From Promethearchaeota archaeon (GTDB lineage: Archaea > Asgardarchaeota > Lokiarchaeia > Sigyniarchaeales > SOKP01), in the NCBI GenBank assembly GCA_011364975.1, contig RDOE01000014.1, positions 1 to 57,425 of the forward strand: a stretch of 57,425 bases of DNA, read 5' to 3'. This document shows positions 26,649 to 35,076 of the stretch, in pieces (positions within the stretch are counted from its first letter, which is position 1; each line of letters opens with the position of its first letter). The notes below the pieces were generated by a model, which saw only the letters and a program-made list of their open reading frames with translations, did no database searches and had not been told where the DNA came from. The translations under genes were made by a program, and so were the position numbers.

Positions 26649-26936
26649 TTGGCAAAGAAAGATGACTCAAAAGTATTTATTGGCAGAAAAAAGTCGATGA
26701 GCTACGTTATGGCAGCTATGGTGATATTAAATGATAAGCCCGTAAGAATTTTGGCCCGTGGGCGTTCAATATCACGAGCTGTCGATGTAGCAGAGATAAT
26801 CATTAGGAAATTTGTTCCTGGAAGTACTTATGGTGAAGTCTTAATTGATACAGAAACCATTACCAATCAAGATGGAACAAATACAAATGTATCATCCATA
26901 GAGATTGAGATTTTTCCCCCAAAGAATAAAAAGTAA
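26649..26936 (+). CDS. albA: DNA/RNA-binding protein Alba
   Basis: Alba chromatin protein of 95 residues, matching the family length. It coats DNA and RNA as dimers. Seen here: FIGRKKSMSYVMAAMVILND with the N-terminal Arg-Lys-Lys-(x)-Met-(x)-Tyr-Val pattern, then RILARGRSISRAVDVAEIII containing the RGRSISRAVD nucleic-acid-binding helix, and a final IEIEIFPPK strand. The gene starts with TTG at 26649 behind a GGTGA ribosome binding site; no earlier in-frame start is better. The basic lysine near residue 14 that is acetylated in Sulfolobus has counterparts at Lys14/Lys15. Confidence 0.95.
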   Translation: MAKKDDSKVFIGRKKSMSYVMAAMVILNDKPVRILARGRSISRAVDVAEIIIRKFVPGSTYGEVLIDTETITNQDGTNTNVSSIEIEIFPPKNKK

Positions 26937-26971
26937 ATAATCAGGAGAAAATCAGGAGACTTTCTCGCTTC

Positions 26972-26979
26972 TTTTTTTT
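26972..26979 (+). terminator. Oligo-T terminator after Alba
   Basis: Eight thymines 35 bases after the Alba stop, followed by two more T-runs, form a likely U-tract terminator between convergent genes. A duplicated ATCAGGAGA motif (26939-26947 and 26951-26959) lies just before it. Confidence 0.45.
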
Positions 26980-27007
26980 ATTTTTAGTTTTTTGATTTAT
27001 ATATAAT

Positions 27008-27871
27008 TCATAAAATGAATTTGTAATGGTTAAGGTCATAAATCGGTCGATAACCAATCTTTTGATAAATACTATTTGAAATAGGGTTACTTAAATCCGT
27101 AAATAAAAAGCAATATTTGTTACCCTCTTCCAACAGTTGGCGACTTAATTTGGCTACACACTCAGTTGCATAGCCATTTCTCCTAAGTGCTAGGGGTGTA
27201 TACACTAAATTAACAGCAATTCCATTTGGCGTTCTTCCTGCTTTCCGTGCCATCGAAACGGGCTCGTTATTATCGAATAATAAATAAATCCGACTTTTGC
27301 CACTTTCAATTTCGTCACTTATATTTTTAAGACTTTGATTCAATTCTATTTCGGTTACCTCCTCTAATGCTTCACTCATCATATCTTTACTCCACTTAAG
27401 CACCAGTGACTGAAAATGCTTATTAGCAACTGAAATTCGTCTTTTTCCCAAAGTTTCTGTTGTAACTTTTTCTAATTTGTAGAGCCTTTCTTTTCTTAAT
27501 AACTTAAATGATAGATTATTAACTTTACACCATAATTTAGTAAATTTGTCAGCTGCTTCTTTAAGACCTATAACACCAGGTAAATTTTCATTCCTTTTAG
27601 CAAACTCTTCTACTAATAGTTCAATATAATTCAAATCATTGCTAAAGGAGAGCAAGAGATCGCGAGGTGGTGTTCTTATTGCTAAAGCATTTATTAAATT
27701 ATTTTTAAGAACCAAACTTAAACTTGGTACTTCTACCCCATAGCGGTTAATATTATCTTTCAGGGCATGAAGGACATAAAAGAGAAGTCCGTTTTCGACC
27801 TCGTGTTCCATTAGAAAAGGAGATGCCATATCATAAAATATATTTATATCATCATAAAATCGTACTTCCAT
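27008..27871 (-). CDS. GNAT family N-acetyltransferase with N-terminal extension
   Basis: A 287-residue protein. The last 130 residues form a GNAT domain: RIYLLFDNNEPVSMARKAGR, the central VNLVYTPLALRRNGYATECV with the acetyl-CoA pyrophosphate loop RRNGYA, and FLFTDLSNPISNSIYQKIGY. The first 150 residues are helical with weak similarity to the DUF/FR47-type N-domain seen in bacterial relatives. Substrate unknown. The gene is followed convergently by Alba and lies downstream of the CooT-like gene on the same strand, 57 bases away. Confidence 0.82.
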   Translation of the reverse strand: MEVRFYDDINIFYDMASPFLMEHEVENGLLFYVLHALKDNINRYGVEVPSLSLVLKNNLINALAIRTPPRDLLLSFSNDLNYIELLVEEFAKRNENLPGVIGLKEAADKFTKLWCKVNNLSFKLLRKERLYKLEKVTTETLGKRRISVANKHFQSLVLKWSKDMMSEALEEVTEIELNQSLKNISDEIESGKSRIYLLFDNNEPVSMARKAGRTPNGIAVNLVYTPLALRRNGYATECVAKLSRQLLEEGNKYCFLFTDLSNPISNSIYQKIGYRPIYDLNHYKFIL

Positions 27872-27928
27872 ACTACTTAAAGAAGATCTTTTTTATAATA
27901 AAGGTTCGATTTTATGAGAAGTTACGAG

Positions 27929-28231
27929 TTAATTTATTGTTCCTTTTAATTCTTCCAATTTCTTCTGAAAATTCTCAATATCTGATTTTTTGATTTGTTC
28001 GCCATTTATATCGTGAATAATCTTAATAAAATCTTTAATTAATGGATGCTCCAGTATTTCACATCTTTGATTTAAGGTATTAACACTCAGAATCAAAGCA
28101 GAATCTAAACTTTCCCCCATACCTAATACATCCTTGAATAATAATTCATTATTTTTAGTATAGGATAATATTACGATGTCTTCTAAAATTTGCGACCCAT
28201 CATTTTTCTTAATTATCTTAAATTCACACAT
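27929..28231 (-). CDS. CooT-like small protein, possible nickel-binding CODH accessory factor
   Basis: A 100-residue protein starting Met-Cys-Glu, the hallmark of CooT-type proteins, in which Cys2 binds nickel in a dimer. The first 60 residues fit the family layout: MCEFKIIKK, a strand ILEDIVILSY, the ELLFKDVLGMGE turn equivalent to the I-F/L-G-E segment, and a closing strand ending NQRCEILEH. A helical tail of about 40 residues is extra. The gene is divergent from cdhB-cdhC with 156 bases between, which adds contextual support because CooT aids CO dehydrogenase nickel insertion in bacteria. Similarity is modest, so the call is tentative. Confidence 0.55.
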   Translation of the reverse strand: MCEFKIIKKNDGSQILEDIVILSYTKNNELLFKDVLGMGESLDSALILSVNTLNQRCEILEHPLIKDFIKIIHDINGEQIKKSDIENFQKKLEELKGTIN

Positions 28232-28338
28232 GTCCTAGATTCTCCTTTTTTTTATTTCTTTTTAATTTAAATTAAACCTTTTGAGTTTATTTAAAGTAAA
28301 TAAAACTAACTTTTTTATTTTAGTCTTAATTTTTAGAA

Positions 28339-28379
28339 TTAATATATAGTTTTACCTATTTTTTAATCGGAAATTGAGG
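28339..28379 (+). promoter_or_regulatory. Candidate promoter and ribosome binding site for cdhB-cdhC
   Basis: A TATA-like TTAATATATA is at 28339-28348, about 40 bases before the start codon. A TGAGG ribosome binding site at 28375-28379 is eight bases before the ATG at 28388. The spacing fits an archaeal promoter with a short leader. It lies in the divergent region shared with the CooT-like gene. In such AT-rich DNA TATA-like words also occur by chance. Confidence 0.4.
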
Positions 28380-28387
28380 AAATATAG

Positions 28388-28918
28388 ATGGCAAGACCAT
28401 ATCAAAAAGCAAACATTCCCGGACCAGAAATGGGTACCTCTGTTTTTGATCCGAAAGTGATGGCAAACATTCTTAAAAGTCCAAAGAAAAAGGTTTTTGT
28501 TATCGGAGCAGAATCATTGAATTGGGAATTAGATGGAAAAAAAGTTGCTGATTATTATGTCGACATAGCAAATAAAATTAATACCCATGTTGTCTCTACG
28601 GGGCATACGTATGGATATTTAAAGGATAAAATTCCCAACGATAAATTATGGGATATGTCCTTAATCAATATTACAGGTAGACTTCAAGATAAAGACTGGA
28701 ACGGGTTAGATGGAAAAGGTCAATATAGTATGGCAATCTTTGGTGGACATTTAGTATATTATGTGAGTCAAACGCTAAGTAGGTTAAAAAACTTCCAAAA
28801 TCATTTGAGAACTGTTGAGTTAGATAAATATTCACACCCAAATGCCCGATTTAGTTTACCGAACCTTAGCGATGCTGATTGGAAAGAATTTTTGGAAAAA
28901 GTAATTGAAAATTTATAA
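28388..28918 (+). CDS. cdhB: CO dehydrogenase/acetyl-CoA synthase complex epsilon subunit
   Basis: A 176-residue CdhB homologue, the epsilon subunit that binds the CO-dehydrogenase alpha subunit in the archaeal ACDS complex. The family pattern shows as YQKANIPGPEMGTSVFDP at the N-terminus, then a Rossmann-like strand VFVIGAES and central HVVSTGHTYGYL, and late DKYSHPNARFSLPNLSD. It begins the cdhB-cdhC operon, 39 bases before cdhC. The catalytic CdhA subunit is not in the window, so it must be encoded elsewhere or absent. Confidence 0.88.
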   Translation: MARPYQKANIPGPEMGTSVFDPKVMANILKSPKKKVFVIGAESLNWELDGKKVADYYVDIANKINTHVVSTGHTYGYLKDKIPNDKLWDMSLINITGRLQDKDWNGLDGKGQYSMAIFGGHLVYYVSQTLSRLKNFQNHLRTVELDKYSHPNARFSLPNLSDADWKEFLEKVIENL

Positions 28919-28957
28919 AAATCAAATTAATGAGATATTATAAAAGAGGTTAAAAAT

Positions 28958-30361
28958 ATGAGTTTTTCAGATATGCCTGTTGATGTGGGCCCAGTTTATG
29001 AGGGTGAGCGCATCAGAGCAAACCAAATGTATGTTGAACTTGGCGGACCTAAAATGGAGAAGCATTTTGAGCTCGTGAGAGTAAAAAATCCAAAAGATAT
29101 CAAAGATGGTCAAGTAAAACTAATTGGACCTGATATTAAAGACATGAAAGAAGGCTCAACCCATCCCATTGGAATTTTTATTGAGGTTGCAGGTCCAGAA
29201 TTAGAGGAGGATTTAGAAGCTGTTTTCGAAAGAAGAGTTCATGAATTTTGCAATTTTGTAAATGGAATAATGCATCTCAATCAAAGATATACTAATTGGA
29301 TGCGAATTTCAAAGGCAGCTGTCGAAAAAGGGTTCAATAGTTTTCAGATGTTGGGCACAATATTGATTAGATTGTATAAAGCAGAGTTACCAATCATTAA
29401 GCAAGCACAAGTAACTATTTACACTGATCCGAAAGAAATTGAAAAGCCTTACGAGATGGCTATGGAAATTTATAGTAAGAGAGATGAGCGAGCGAGAACT
29501 ATCCATGATGAAGATGTAGACATGTACTATGGTTGTGTCTTATGCCAGAGTTTTGCACCTACTCATGCCTGCTGTATTACTCCAGACAGAACAAGCTTAT
29601 GTGGTTCAATTAATTGGTTCGATGCTAGAGCTGCTGCTAAAGTAGACCCTAAAGGACCATTATTTGAAGTTCCGCCAGGTGAGTGCCTAAATAGAGAAGC
29701 TGGGGAATTTTCTGGAATAAATGAGATGATTAAAAAACGTTCCTTAGGAGAAATCAATAAAATATTTCTATATTCAGGTATGGAATATCCTCATACCTCT
29801 TGTGGTTGTTTTGAGGCAATCGATTTTTTCATTCCTGAAGTGAATGGATACGGAATTGTAGACAGAAATTATGATGATGTTGCAATCAACGGCCTTCCCT
29901 TCTCTGCAATGGCAAATCAGACTGGAGGAGGTAAACAGATGCCAGGATTCAATGGAATAAGTATTCAGTATATTATTTCTCCGAAATTTCAGCAGTACGA
30001 TGGTGGTATCGAAACCGTTGTTTGGATGCCAAAAGCAGTCAAGGATCGTGTAGCAGAATTTTTACCTCCAGATTTAGTTCCTAAGATAGCCACTGAGGAA
30101 GAGGTTAAGGATTTGAATAAACTAAAAGATTGGTTAAAGGAACATGACCATCCTGTAGTTAAAACTTGGACTGAGCTTGAAGCTGAAGAAGAAGAAGAAG
30201 CTGAATACGAAGCAGAAGGTGCAATGGTTCCGATGGGTACTGTTGGAATGACCATTCCGGGAGTTGGCGGTGCTGGTGGTTTTAAAATAATTTTAAAGAA
30301 TTGCAAGATTCACGCGGAATCAATCATTATTAAAAAGATTGAGCCCAAAGGCAGAAAATAG
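28958..30361 (+). CDS. cdhC: Acetyl-CoA synthase beta subunit of ACDS complex
   Basis: CdhC of 467 residues, the archaeal length without the N-terminal CODH-binding domain of bacterial AcsB. It joins a methyl group, CO and CoA at the nickel A-cluster. The four iron-sulfur ligands are Cys193, Cys196, Cys205 and Cys215, spaced exactly as the Cys506/509/518/528 set of the bacterial enzyme. The distal nickel motif Cys-Gly-Cys is at 282-284, at the same offset of 67 and 69 residues from the fourth ligand. The C-terminal part has an acidic EEEEEAEYEAEG linker and a Gly-rich VPMGTVGMTIPGVGGAGG before the final FKIILKNCKIHAES strand region. It follows cdhB by 39 bases; cdhA, cdhD and cdhE are not here. 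Confidence 0.95.
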   Translation: MSFSDMPVDVGPVYEGERIRANQMYVELGGPKMEKHFELVRVKNPKDIKDGQVKLIGPDIKDMKEGSTHPIGIFIEVAGPELEEDLEAVFERRVHEFCNFVNGIMHLNQRYTNWMRISKAAVEKGFNSFQMLGTILIRLYKAELPIIKQAQVTIYTDPKEIEKPYEMAMEIYSKRDERARTIHDEDVDMYYGCVLCQSFAPTHACCITPDRTSLCGSINWFDARAAAKVDPKGPLFEVPPGECLNREAGEFSGINEMIKKRSLGEINKIFLYSGMEYPHTSCGCFEAIDFFIPEVNGYGIVDRNYDDVAINGLPFSAMANQTGGGKQMPGFNGISIQYIISPKFQQYDGGIETVVWMPKAVKDRVAEFLPPDLVPKIATEEEVKDLNKLKDWLKEHDHPVVKTWTELEAEEEEEAEYEAEGAMVPMGTVGMTIPGVGGAGGFKIILKNCKIHAESIIIKKIEPKGRK

Positions 30362-30434
30362 ATTTTAAAAATATAATCTTTATTTATTTTTTTACTTTTT
30401 ATCATCAAGTACGTTTGAGATCATATTATAGGTT

Positions 30435-32186
30435 CTAATCAATATCTATCATTTCTTGTCTCTTAATTTCTCTAGCTCGTAAAATATCTCGTTTAGTTAT
30501 AATTCCTAACAAATTGCTTGTATCCATAGGATCTACTACGGGAATTCTTCCATAACCGTAATTTTCAATCTTTTCTAGAATGTCGAAAGCTTTATCTTCT
30601 GGAAATGCGGTAACTAATTTTTTCGACATACATTCTTCTACAAATGTGGATTGCATTTTATCTGGTGCTACTTTGAATAAATCTCTATATACGATAATGC
30701 CTATAAAGCGATTATTGTCAATTACAGGAAAACCGGATCTCCCGGTATTCTTGATCAGCTCAAAAAGTTCCTTTACTGTTTGTTTCGGACTAACACTTAG
30801 AAATTTTGTATTCATTATCTCGTGAGCTTTAAGATTTTCCAAAATATCTTCGATATATTTTCCTCTATGGACAGGAGAATAACTTTGGGTTTTTACTTGA
30901 CTTTCATAAATAGACCATTTTTGACTAAAGATATAGGCCACCGTACACGCTAGCATTGCTTGAACTAGAAGAGAGTAAGTGTTAGTCATTTCAGAAACCA
31001 TAATTATTGAAGCGATGGGGACATTGGCGACTGCTGTTATAAAAGCTGCCATTCCTACAATGGTAAAGGATGCAATTTCTATATTAAATAGGGGTAATAA
31101 TAATTGCAGGAGTAAAGCTAAAAAACCCCCGATCGTAGCTCCAATTACTAATGAAGGCGCGAATACACCTCCACTACCACCAGATCCAACAGTTAAGGTT
31201 GTAGCAATAATTTTTGCAAAAATAATAATAAACAACAGTAGCAGGGGAAATTTAGCATCGATAGTATTTTGAATAATTCCATAACCAGGACCGAGGATAT
31301 CAGGTATAATCAAAGCGATCATTCCCATAATTCCTCCCCCAATCGCTGGTTTTAACATTTTAGGAATCTTAATTTTCTGAAATACATTATCTTTAAGAAA
31401 GTAGAAAAATTTAGAGAAGAAAATTGCAATTCCCGCACATAGTAACCCTAAAATAGCGTAAAAGGGTAGATTATTGATATTTAAGCTGAATTCTGGGGTA
31501 ATAAATATAGGCTCAAAACCAAAAAATAATCCAAATATTGAATAAGCCACTATTGCTGAAATAAATGAGGGTAATAAAGCTTTGACTTCAAGATCGCGTT
31601 TATATAATACTTCAATCGCGAAAATAGCTCCTCCTAAGGGTGCTTTAAAGATCGCGCCAATACCTCCCGCTGCACCGCATATTATTGCTGTTCTTCGGTC
31701 GCTATCACTTAACTTTATTTTTCTTATAAACCATGATCCAAAACCCGCTCCTATTTGTGCAATAGGGCCCTCTCTTCCTGCACTTCCCCCTGAACCTATT
31801 ATTATTGAAGAAGCGACAGCTTTTACCAGTGGAACCCGTTCTCGAATCTGACCATTTTTGTAATGAAAAGCTGCGATATAGGCATCTGTTCCATGCCCTT
31901 CAGCTTCTGGTGCGAATTTGTAAACAATGAATCCCGAAACTAACCCTCCAATAATTAAAATCAAAGGAATTCTCCATGAGACCATACTAATTGAGGTGAA
32001 AGAAAAAGGGTTGATCTCTCCTCCAGAGGATGGAAGTGTAAATCCACCAATGTATCCTAGTAAAAAGGCAGAGCTGAATTGCAGTAAAAAGAAAAAAATT
32101 ACAGCCCCCAAACCAGAGATAATACCAATAAGAGTTCCTAAAATAGCCCATCGTGTAAAAAACTTTAATTCTTTAAAGGATTTCAT
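30435..32186 (-). CDS. ClC-family chloride channel/antiporter with two CBS domains
   Basis: A 583-residue membrane protein. Selectivity elements are GSGGSAGREGPIAQIG, including the gating glutamate in GREGP, and GSGGSGGVFAPSLVIG, the GxFxP motif. The gating Glu points to a proton-coupled antiporter rather than a simple channel. Around twelve helices precede two cytoplasmic CBS domains in the last 140 residues (MNTKFLSVSPKQTVKELFE and ...VVDPMDTSNLLGIITKRD), which usually sense adenine nucleotides. The gene is convergent with cdhC. Transport of chloride or another anion is inferred from family. Confidence 0.92.
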   Translation of the reverse strand: MKSFKELKFFTRWAILGTLIGIISGLGAVIFFFLLQFSSAFLLGYIGGFTLPSSGGEINPFSFTSISMVSWRIPLILIIGGLVSGFIVYKFAPEAEGHGTDAYIAAFHYKNGQIRERVPLVKAVASSIIIGSGGSAGREGPIAQIGAGFGSWFIRKIKLSDSDRRTAIICGAAGGIGAIFKAPLGGAIFAIEVLYKRDLEVKALLPSFISAIVAYSIFGLFFGFEPIFITPEFSLNINNLPFYAILGLLCAGIAIFFSKFFYFLKDNVFQKIKIPKMLKPAIGGGIMGMIALIIPDILGPGYGIIQNTIDAKFPLLLLFIIIFAKIIATTLTVGSGGSGGVFAPSLVIGATIGGFLALLLQLLLPLFNIEIASFTIVGMAAFITAVANVPIASIIMVSEMTNTYSLLVQAMLACTVAYIFSQKWSIYESQVKTQSYSPVHRGKYIEDILENLKAHEIMNTKFLSVSPKQTVKELFELIKNTGRSGFPVIDNNRFIGIIVYRDLFKVAPDKMQSTFVEECMSKKLVTAFPEDKAFDILEKIENYGYGRIPVVDPMDTSNLLGIITKRDILRAREIKRQEMIDID

Positions 32187-32423
32187 ATAAGCAGCTCCTT
32201 TATTGAATTTTATTTCTCTATTAGGTTATTTTGAAGTAAAATCATAAATGAATTATTAAATTATGGATCTTCAATTTATTAATAATTATCACTTATAATT
32301 TTCAATTTTTCTTTTTTATAATCTTAACCAGCAATTTTTTTATTCTCTTTTGGTAATATTTTCTTATAATTTAAATACAAAGTTAAAATCTTAATTATTT
32401 TAAAAAAGAGGTTGAATAAATAA

Positions 32424-32903
32424 ATGGGTAAAGGTGGATTGGTTTTGGGAGTAATTGCATTAATATTAGGAGCTAGTGGTTTAGGTTTCGGTCTAATTAC
32501 GTGGATAGATCAAGGTAAAACAGATTTTTGGTATGATTACAAAGAAGCTACATTTACACCACCAGATCTAGTATATGTAACCGTTCCAGATTTATACGTA
32601 ATTATTGAATTGGATGCTAACGCTACGATTCATATGTTATTCACAACCAGCACGAGGATTCTTCCTGATCCTGTAAGTTTTGCAGATATGATTTTCTATT
32701 TTTGGATTGATGGAGAAAGGCTTTTTGACCCTTTTACTCGAGCAGGGCCTTATCAAGGAGACGCAACTTATCAATACTATCCAGTAGCACTGCAACATGC
32801 TCAAATTCTAGCTGCTGGGATTCATAACATTAGTGTTGTAGTAATTTCTGAAACCCCAGGTAACTTTATGAGACATAGCGCTCTTGCTGTAACTCGTTAT
32901 TAA
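32424..32903 (+). CDS. Membrane-anchored extracytoplasmic small protein, function unknown
   Basis: A 159-residue protein with one N-terminal hydrophobic helix (residues 5-28, Gly/Leu/Ile rich) and a beta-rich ectodomain with little lysine. The body shows alternating strands such as DLVYVTVPDLYVIIELDANA, ATIHMLFTTST, FYFWIDGERLF and HNISVVVISETPG, suggesting an immunoglobulin-like or jelly-roll sandwich exposed outside the cell. No catalytic motif or cysteine was found. Short AT-rich leader; single gene. I recognise no named family. Confidence 0.6.
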   Translation: MGKGGLVLGVIALILGASGLGFGLITWIDQGKTDFWYDYKEATFTPPDLVYVTVPDLYVIIELDANATIHMLFTTSTRILPDPVSFADMIFYFWIDGERLFDPFTRAGPYQGDATYQYYPVALQHAQILAAGIHNISVVVISETPGNFMRHSALAVTRY

Positions 32904-32917
32904 TAAGTAAATTTTAC

Positions 32918-32928
32918 TTTTTTTTTTT
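32918..32928 (+). terminator. Oligo-T terminator after the 159-residue protein
   Basis: Eleven consecutive thymines 15 bases after the stop codon, between convergent genes, form a strong archaeal terminator candidate. Confidence 0.5.
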
Positions 32929-32997
32929 ACTTTTAGCCAGATATCACTTGATATTATGATCTTTCAATGTGTAGACCTTTTCTTGATTGTTTTGGTT

Positions 32998-33582
32998 CTA
33001 ATCTAAAGAAATATTTTGCTGTTTAATACTTTTTAATCTTTGAGTAATATTCCATCTCTTTACTAATATTACAATTTCTTTTGGAACAAAATCCTCCCAA
33101 GGTTCATCGTTAATCATTGCTTCTCGGATATTTCGGGCACTTAAGCCTTTTTTTTCTAATGGAACTTCCCATAAAACATGTATCTTAAATCCAAGATTTT
33201 CGAGATATTCCTTTTTTTGCCTACCCCAATCATCATAAATAGAAAGAAAAAAAACAGCATCAATAGGTACATAATATTTAAGTAGTTCTGGAATGTTAAT
33301 CGGAAAAGGTACGATAGTAAAATCCGCTAAGCTAACTCCATTTTCTATTAATGTTTCTCGAATCATTACCAATCTTTCATAATAAGTTAATGGGTTATTA
33401 ATTGTTGTACTTCGATGAGGATTGGCTTAATGATTCTTTGTAAGTTTTGGATCTGGATTAGTAATTCCTATTATAATATGTTTACAAAGTTCCTTACCTG
33501 CTAATAAAAATTTGAGATGATCATTATGCAGAATTTGAAATCGACCATGTATTACACCAAGTTCATAGATGCATTTTTTCAT
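32998..33582 (-). pseudogene. Nicotinate/nicotinamide-nucleotide adenylyltransferase broken by one in-frame TAA
   Basis: Read from the ATG at 33582, this is a 194-codon nucleotidyltransferase interrupted at codon 52 by TAA (33427-33429). The first half has VIHGRFQILHNDHLKFLLAG, the HxxH nucleotide motif, and ends at GITNPDPKLTKNH. Directly after the stop, in the same frame, comes ANPHRSTTINNPLTYYERLV, PFPINIPELL, LSIYDDWGR and LSARNIREAM. No base is missing: the flanks fit family members without a gap. The enzyme would make NAD from mononucleotide and ATP. Without read-through it gives a 51-residue fragment and, from ATG at 33372, a 124-residue one. A codon change such as GAA to TAA explains it; assembly error, nonsense mutation or recoding remain open. 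Confidence 0.8.
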
Positions 33583-33729
33583 AATTAAGTACGTTAATTT
33601 TTTTTTAAAATATTGTATTTCGATTAATTCAAAAAAGATTAAGAATTTTGCTATATAATTTGGTATAAACTCATTCGGGAATGAAGCAAACTGATTTTTA
33701 AAGAAGATATAGCAGAAGCTAAAGAAAGG

Positions 33730-34947
33730 ATGGAAGCATGGTGGGATCATGAAATTATTGATAGACCTGTTATTTCCTATTATGTTCCTAAAAAAGGTAG
33801 CGTACCCTTAGGTTATATTGATGCTTTAAATGATGATTGGTATCTAGCACAGCATTCTGATGAAATCAGTGAGAGTTTAAAGAATTTTGAAGAAAGAGCA
33901 TTACATACTTATTTTGGTGCTGAAGCTATCCCTTCATTTATGCCTAATTATGGTCCAGGAGTTTTAGCTGCGGTGTTCGGTATTGAACCAAAATATGATT
34001 CTAAAACTGTTTGGTATCACCAACCAACGAAACCTGAAGATATTATTGAATTACTTGAAAATGTAAAACTAAATCAAAGTAATAGGTGGTATACACGGCT
34101 GCTAAAAGTCACAGAAATTGCATCTAAACTTGCCGGGAAGAATTATCAAATTTCAATTGTAGACATTGGTGGCGTTTTAGATATACTCTCTTCTTTTTTA
34201 GGTCCTACAAATATATTGTTAACTATGAAAAGACAACCTGAAATTATTGACAGATGTAGAGAAATTATTTTGGAAAAAATATTATTTCTATTTGATAAAT
34301 TACAGAGTATTATTGATAGGCATTGCGAGGGATGTAATACATGGTTAAATGTATGGAATAAAAAACGTTGGAATCCAGTTCAATGTGATTTCATAGCGAT
34401 GCTAAATCCTAAGTGGTTTAAAAGGTTTGTGCTCCCCGATATAAAGACCCATATCGAGAGATTAGATTATGCAATATATCATATGGATGGACCATATCAG
34501 CTTCCTTATTTAGATGACTTCTTAAAAATTTCAGAACTCACTGGAATAGAGTGGGTTCCAGGTGCTGGTGAGCCAGGTCAAGGAGCGCCAGAATGGATGC
34601 ATCTTTATAAAAAAATCCAGAAAGCGGGAAAAAATATTGTAATAGATACAACTCCTGAAAAAGTCCCCTATATTTATCGTGAATTAGATCCAAGAGGATT
34701 GTTTGTTAGAACATACTATCGGTCTAGTAGATTTGCTGAATATATGTTACCATCCTTTTTAGGAGGAGAAGAAGGAAGGATCGTACATGAAGCTGTAGAT
34801 TGGGTGAAAAGCAAAGGTAAAAATTATATGAACAATGCAGAATTTCAATTATTTTTAGAAATGAACGATCTAAATGTCGATAAAAGGCTCAAGAAGGAAC
34901 TATTGCAATCCGTTAATAATATGTTTAAAGAATGGTCAATTTTCTAA
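33730..34947 (+). CDS. Uroporphyrinogen decarboxylase (URO-D)/MtaA-like superfamily protein
   Basis: A 405-residue protein with the URO-D barrel. Evidence is the late metal/substrate-site order seen in MtaA-like methyltransferases: AIYHMDGPYQLPYLDDFLKI (H-x-D-G), WVPGAGEPGQG and KNIVIDTTPEKVPYI. MtaA enzymes transfer methyl groups between corrinoid proteins and coenzyme M or other thiols. No corrinoid protein gene adjoins. The annotated ATG at 33730 has no good ribosome binding site. In-frame codons upstream (33697-33729) encode FKEDIAEAKER, which looks like the family's N-terminal helix, but this frame has no ATG, GTG or TTG before a stop at 33682, leaving the start in doubt. Confidence 0.8.
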   Translation: MEAWWDHEIIDRPVISYYVPKKGSVPLGYIDALNDDWYLAQHSDEISESLKNFEERALHTYFGAEAIPSFMPNYGPGVLAAVFGIEPKYDSKTVWYHQPTKPEDIIELLENVKLNQSNRWYTRLLKVTEIASKLAGKNYQISIVDIGGVLDILSSFLGPTNILLTMKRQPEIIDRCREIILEKILFLFDKLQSIIDRHCEGCNTWLNVWNKKRWNPVQCDFIAMLNPKWFKRFVLPDIKTHIERLDYAIYHMDGPYQLPYLDDFLKISELTGIEWVPGAGEPGQGAPEWMHLYKKIQKAGKNIVIDTTPEKVPYIYRELDPRGLFVRTYYRSSRFAEYMLPSFLGGEEGRIVHEAVDWVKSKGKNYMNNAEFQLFLEMNDLNVDKRLKKELLQSVNNMFKEWSIF

Positions 34948-35076
34948 TTATTAACTCGTAGACTTCGCAAAATCCATATAATAATAAATTATATTTAGTT
35001 AATTACTGAATTTTCGGTCTTATCCAATTTATAATCAAAGTTAGTATAATTTTTTTAAAAAATTATAGTATAACTG

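Noticed and set aside
26939..26959. Duplicated ATCAGGAGA as a regulatory or insertion repeat
   Set aside because: Two nine-base copies directly before a T-run are too short and too isolated to support a function.
33583..33750. Open frame upstream of the adenylyltransferase start (56 residues, Phe-rich)
   Set aside because: It is composed of low-complexity Phe/Ile/Lys codons from AT-rich intergenic DNA; the family-like start MKKCIYELGVIHGRF is at 33582.
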